The notes below the pieces were generated by a model. The model did not search any database. It saw nothing but the letters and a program-made list of their open reading frames with translations, and was not told where the DNA came from. A program made the position numbers and the translations under genes. Below, piece after piece: positions 60,846 through 64,000 of a stretch of 64,000 nucleotides of DNA. The stretch comes from CAWGYT01 sp963826795 (GTDB lineage Bacteria; Planctomycetota; Planctomycetia; Pirellulales; Pirellulaceae), in the NCBI GenBank assembly GCA_963826795.1, contig CAWGYT010000003.1:124001-188000 (forward strand), given 5' to 3'. Each line of letters begins with the position of its first letter. Position 1 is the stretch's first letter.

Positions 60846-63541
60846 TTAGCCGGCAGTTCCGAAGCTGCGTCGCGCGAGCACCACGTCGTCGGAAACGTCG
60901 CGGTCGATCTCAAAACCGCGACGTGCGAACATCTGCACCATCCGATGATTGTCCGGTGCGGTTTCGGCAACCACCGTCTTGATCCCCCAGCCTTGGCAGA
61001 TCTCAAGGCAATAGTCGGTCAGAATCGAGCCCAAGCCGGCACCCTGGTAGGCATCGGCCACCAGGACGGCGTACTCGGCCTCGGTGTGATCCGCATCCGC
61101 CACCAGCCGGCCGACTCCGATCAGGCGACGCACGTCGTCTTGCTGTATTTCTGCCACAATTGCGATCTCGCGATCGTAATCGATGAAACAAAAGCGCGTG
61201 GCCATCTCATGCGTCGTCTGCTTGAAAAGGTACCGAAACCGAAATCGGATTGATTCCTTCGAGCAGTTTGCCAACATCTCGTGCCACATCGGTTCGTCTT
61301 CCGGCTTGATGGGGCGGAGAAGCACTTGCGAGCCATCTTTCAGTTTGGCGGACTTCACATAGTGTTCAGGGTAGGGACAGATGGCCAGGTGAGAATACGC
61401 CCGCGGCGGTTGCAGGATCGACGCGTGGTCCAGAATGATGCGCGCATCCAGCGCGATGACATCCTCGGGAGTCACCAGCAGCGGGTTCACATCCAGCTCA
61501 AGGATTTCCGGATAGTCGGCCACGAGATACGAGATGCGCATCAGGATCTCGATCAATCGATCCAGATTCGCGGCCGGTTTGCCGCGATAGCCACACAGCA
61601 GCGGCCAAGAGCGGAGCGATTCCAGCATCCGGCGCACGAGTCGATCGTTCAGCGGCGGCAGCTCAAGCGCCCGGTCCTGGTAGAGCTCCGCCGCCGTGCC
61701 GCCCGAGCCGACCAACAGCACGGCCCCGAACACCGGGTCGCGCGTCGCGCCCACAATCAGTTCCCGACCGCTGGGATGGTTGACCATTCGCTGCACCGTG
61801 ACGCCCTCGACCTGAGCGTCCGGACGAGACGCCCGAGCGGACTGGACAATGTGATCAAAGGCCCGCACCACGTCGTCGTCCGTGGCGAGATTCAAGGCGA
61901 CTCCGTCGACGTCGGTTTTGTGGGTAATCTGCACGGAGAAGATCTTCAGCGCGACGGGGAATCCGACACGGTGAGCCAGCTTGACCGCGTCCGAACTGCT
62001 GCGGGCGACATACGGTTTCGCGATCGGGATTTCGTAGGCATCCAAGAGGGCCTTGGAGGTGCTTTCGGGCAACACGTCGTGACCTTCGCTGAGGATCGTG
62101 TCAAAAACGGCCCGCAACTTGCCACGGTCCAGCGGAAACTCGACCGGGATATCGCGTGGTGTCTCGTACAACACTTCGCGGGTCCGCGCGTAGCTGACCA
62201 GGTACATGAAGGCCCGGACGGCCTGCTCGGGAGCCGCGTAGGTGGGAATTCCCGCCTGGTTGAACAAGTCGATGCCCGACCTCACGCTGGCTCCGCCCAT
62301 CCAGGCGGCAAGCAGCGGCTTGTGCGACGTTTTGGCGACCTCGATCACCGCCCGGGCCGCTTCGGTCGGAGCACTCATCGCCTGAGGCGTGAAGATGACC
62401 AGCGCCGCATCGACGCCGGGATCGGCGATCACCAGCTGGACCGCCTCGGCCAGCCGCTCGGGCGGGGCGTCTCCCAGCACATCGACCGGATTGTTGCGCG
62501 ACCAGGCCGCGGGCAGCGCCGCGTTCAACTTTTCCATGGTCCCGGCCGACAGTTCGGCCAGAACACCTTTCCGCTCCAGCAACGCGTCCGTCGCCATCAC
62601 GCCGGGACCACCCGCGTTGGTGATGATCGCGAGCTTGCGCCTCGGGGCGTGCTTTGTCGGGCCAAGAGTTCCGCGCAATCGAACATGTCGGTCATTTCGA
62701 AAACCCGGACGATCCCCGCGCGGTGAAACGCCGCCTCGTAGACCGGATCGACGCCCGCCAAGGCCCCCGTGTGCGAGGCGGCGGCGCGAGCCGAAGCGGC
62801 AAAACGTCCGGCTTTGTAGGCAATGATCGGCTTGTTGCGGGAGAACGCGCGCGCCGCCGACATGAACTCCCGCGATTCCGCGATCGATTCGACGTACATG
62901 ATCAACGATTCGGTCCATGGATCGGTCGCGAAATAGTCAATCAAGTCACCGATGCCGACATCCAGCATGTTGCCAATCGAGACGAAATACGAGAACCCGA
63001 TCTGCTCTTGGATGGCCCAATCCAGGACGGACGTGCAGAGGGCCCCGGACTGAGAAATAAACGCCACGTGCCCCGGGGCCGGGGTCGCTCCGGCGAAACT
63101 TGCGTTCAAATGAGCATGCGGCGCGATGATCCCGACACAGTTGGGACCTAACAGCCGGAGTCCGTCGAAGCGGCGCGCCTCGGCCATCGCCGCCTGTCCC
63201 AACCGCCGGCCCTCTTCGCCCGATTCGCGGAAACCCGCGGAAAGGACCAGCAACCCGAGAATCCCCGCTTCGCCGCATTCCCGCACCAATTGCGGCACGG
63301 TCCGCGCGGGTGTGCAAATGACGGCCAGGTCGACGTCTTGGGGAAGGTCTGCCACCGACGCAAAGCACGGCTGCTCGCCAATCGTTGGATGCTTTGGATT
63401 CACCGGGAAAACCGGCCCGGGAAAGCCCGCCTGGGCGAGATTCTGGAGCACCACTTGCCCGACACTCCCCACCTTCGAGCTGCCCCCGATCACGGCGACA
63501 CGGGTGGGTCGGAAGATTTTGTCCAAGTTGCGAATCGGCAT
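60846..63541 (-). CDS. ADP-forming acyl-CoA synthetase fused to GNAT acetyltransferase (one frameshift)
   Basis: The ATG at 63541 starts MPIRNLDKIFRPTRVAVIGG, the CoA-binding domain, continuing to FISQSGALCTSVLDWA, ASHTGALAGVDPVYEAAF (the conserved His region) and DMFDCAELLARQ near 62650. There a one-base shift moves the protein to KHAPRRKLAIITNAGGPGVM, the ligase-CoA domain, then an ATP-grasp domain (LDAYEIPIAKPYVA, VGFPVALKIFSVQITHKTDV). The last 160 residues are a GNAT domain with LIGVGRLVADADHTEAEYAV and DAYQGAGLGSILTDYCLEIC. The whole is about 900 residues, as in Pat-type lysine acetyltransferases or acetate-CoA ligase/GNAT proteins. It may acetylate metabolic enzymes or form acetyl-CoA. 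Confidence 0.87.
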
Positions 63542-63595
63542 GGCGAGGGTTCCGTTGGCGGTCAATCAGTGTCGCGAATCGTATCCGCAAGCAAG

Positions 63596-64000
63596 TCACG
63601 TCTCTCGGGTGCGAGCCGTCTCCGCATCACGGCCGGCGACCGTCGCTTGCTCAAGCGCTTCGAAGCCGCTGACGACCTCCAGCAACTCCTCCGTGATCGC
63701 CGTCTGCCGCTGCTGGTGAAACTCGCGGCGGAGTTCCTCCAATCGCTCTTCGATATTCTTTTCGGCGGCCTGCATGGCCGCAATCCGGCTGGCGTTCTCA
63801 CTGGCCAAGGACTCCGTGCACGCGCGAAACAGGGCCACATACAAGAATTGTCGGATCAAACGCGACAACAGGACGTGGCGCTCCATGCGATAGCTGGGTA
63901 AGCTGCGCGAGGGCCAGGGCCGAGCACTTAAATCGCGAAACTGCTGGGGATCAATCGGTAGCAGCTGGAGCACGCGAGGCTGATACGATGCCGCCGACGT
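63596..64000 (-). CDS. atpG: F1F0 ATP synthase gamma subunit, C-terminal part (alternate N-type-like)
   Basis: The gene runs off the right edge: at base 64000 the frame reads TSAASYQPRVLQLLPIDPQQ. It ends with the conserved C-terminal helix of gamma: FRACTESLASENASRIAAMQ, AAEKNIEERLEELRREFHQQ and TAITEELLEVVSGFEALEQA. The middle segment SLPSYRMERHVLLSRLIRQF resembles the gamma subunit of the alternate (N-type) ATPases found in planctomycetes, so this may be a second, Na+- or H+-pumping enzyme rather than the housekeeping one. That sub-type assignment is an inference from a short stretch. The acyl-CoA synthetase gene follows downstream on the same strand. Confidence 0.85.
   Translation of the reverse strand, partial: TSAASYQPRVLQLLPIDPQQFRDLSARPWPSRSLPSYRMERHVLLSRLIRQFLYVALFRACTESLASENASRIAAMQAAEKNIEERLEELRREFHQQRQTAITEELLEVVSGFEALEQATVAGRDAETARTRET

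Overview
The window looks like chromosomal DNA of a GC-rich planctomycete (Planctomycetota, probably Pirellulales-like). The evidence is a giant surface protein with an N-terminal LEPR-xLL-like motif, a PEP-CTERM-type protein, many secreted or lipoprotein families of planctomycete type (including a DUF6655-like lipoprotein), an alternate (N-type-like) F1 gamma subunit, and a replication cluster reading dnaA, dnaN, DUF721/dciA-like, gyrB on the minus strand. No tRNA, rRNA, phage or CRISPR locus was recognised.

Layout. 1-5817 (minus) is the 5' part of a giant DUF4347/RTX protein gene that runs off the left edge and carries two compensating frameshifts. 5818-8945 holds a Tat-exported protein and a decayed group II intron. 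8945-13870 (minus) holds a GT4 glycosyltransferase and two large exported planctomycete proteins. 14930-17421 (plus) holds a DUF6655-like lipoprotein and folC. 17502-21198 (minus) holds a GYD protein, a MacB-type permease without its ATPase, and an HlyD-type adaptor ending in EF-hands. 21500-27000 is a repeat-dominated accessory region. It has three higher-order repeat units built from six copies of a 291-bp module, paired 120-bp and 87-bp modules, and more than 20 copies of a short palindrome AGACNGTCT, around an exported protein gene and a broken PEP-CTERM gene.

27178-34729 holds a VKOR-thioredoxin fusion, a short ICMT-like fragment, a TolC-like lipoprotein, an SGNH-type protein and a cysteine-less FGE-fold protein. 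34820-42218 is the replication cluster plus a cysteine desulfurase, with a candidate oriC between dnaN and dnaA. 43187-52402 holds scpB with an extraordinary acidic tail, hemA with a HemX/CcsA-like partner, membrane and methyltransferase genes, a SYLF-domain gene and a TlpA-like lipoprotein. 52383-64000 holds a beta-lactamase/VanX fusion, a decayed actA-like cytochrome gene, an SSS symporter operon with a SelA-like enzyme, an RlmN-family gene overlapping an HDAC-family gene, an ADP-forming acyl-CoA synthetase/GNAT fusion and the 3' part of atpG.

Two features cut across the window. First, at least eight single-base frameshifts interrupt otherwise well-conserved proteins (giant gene twice, PEP-CTERM gene twice, SYLF gene twice, rlmN-like gene, acyl-CoA synthetase gene). 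This suggests indel errors in the assembly or recent decay, and it affects every gene call here. Second, several families of palindromic intergenic elements recur. One 136-bp element has an end that supplies or abuts the TAG stop codon of two genes, and a diverged relative sits at the dnaN stop.
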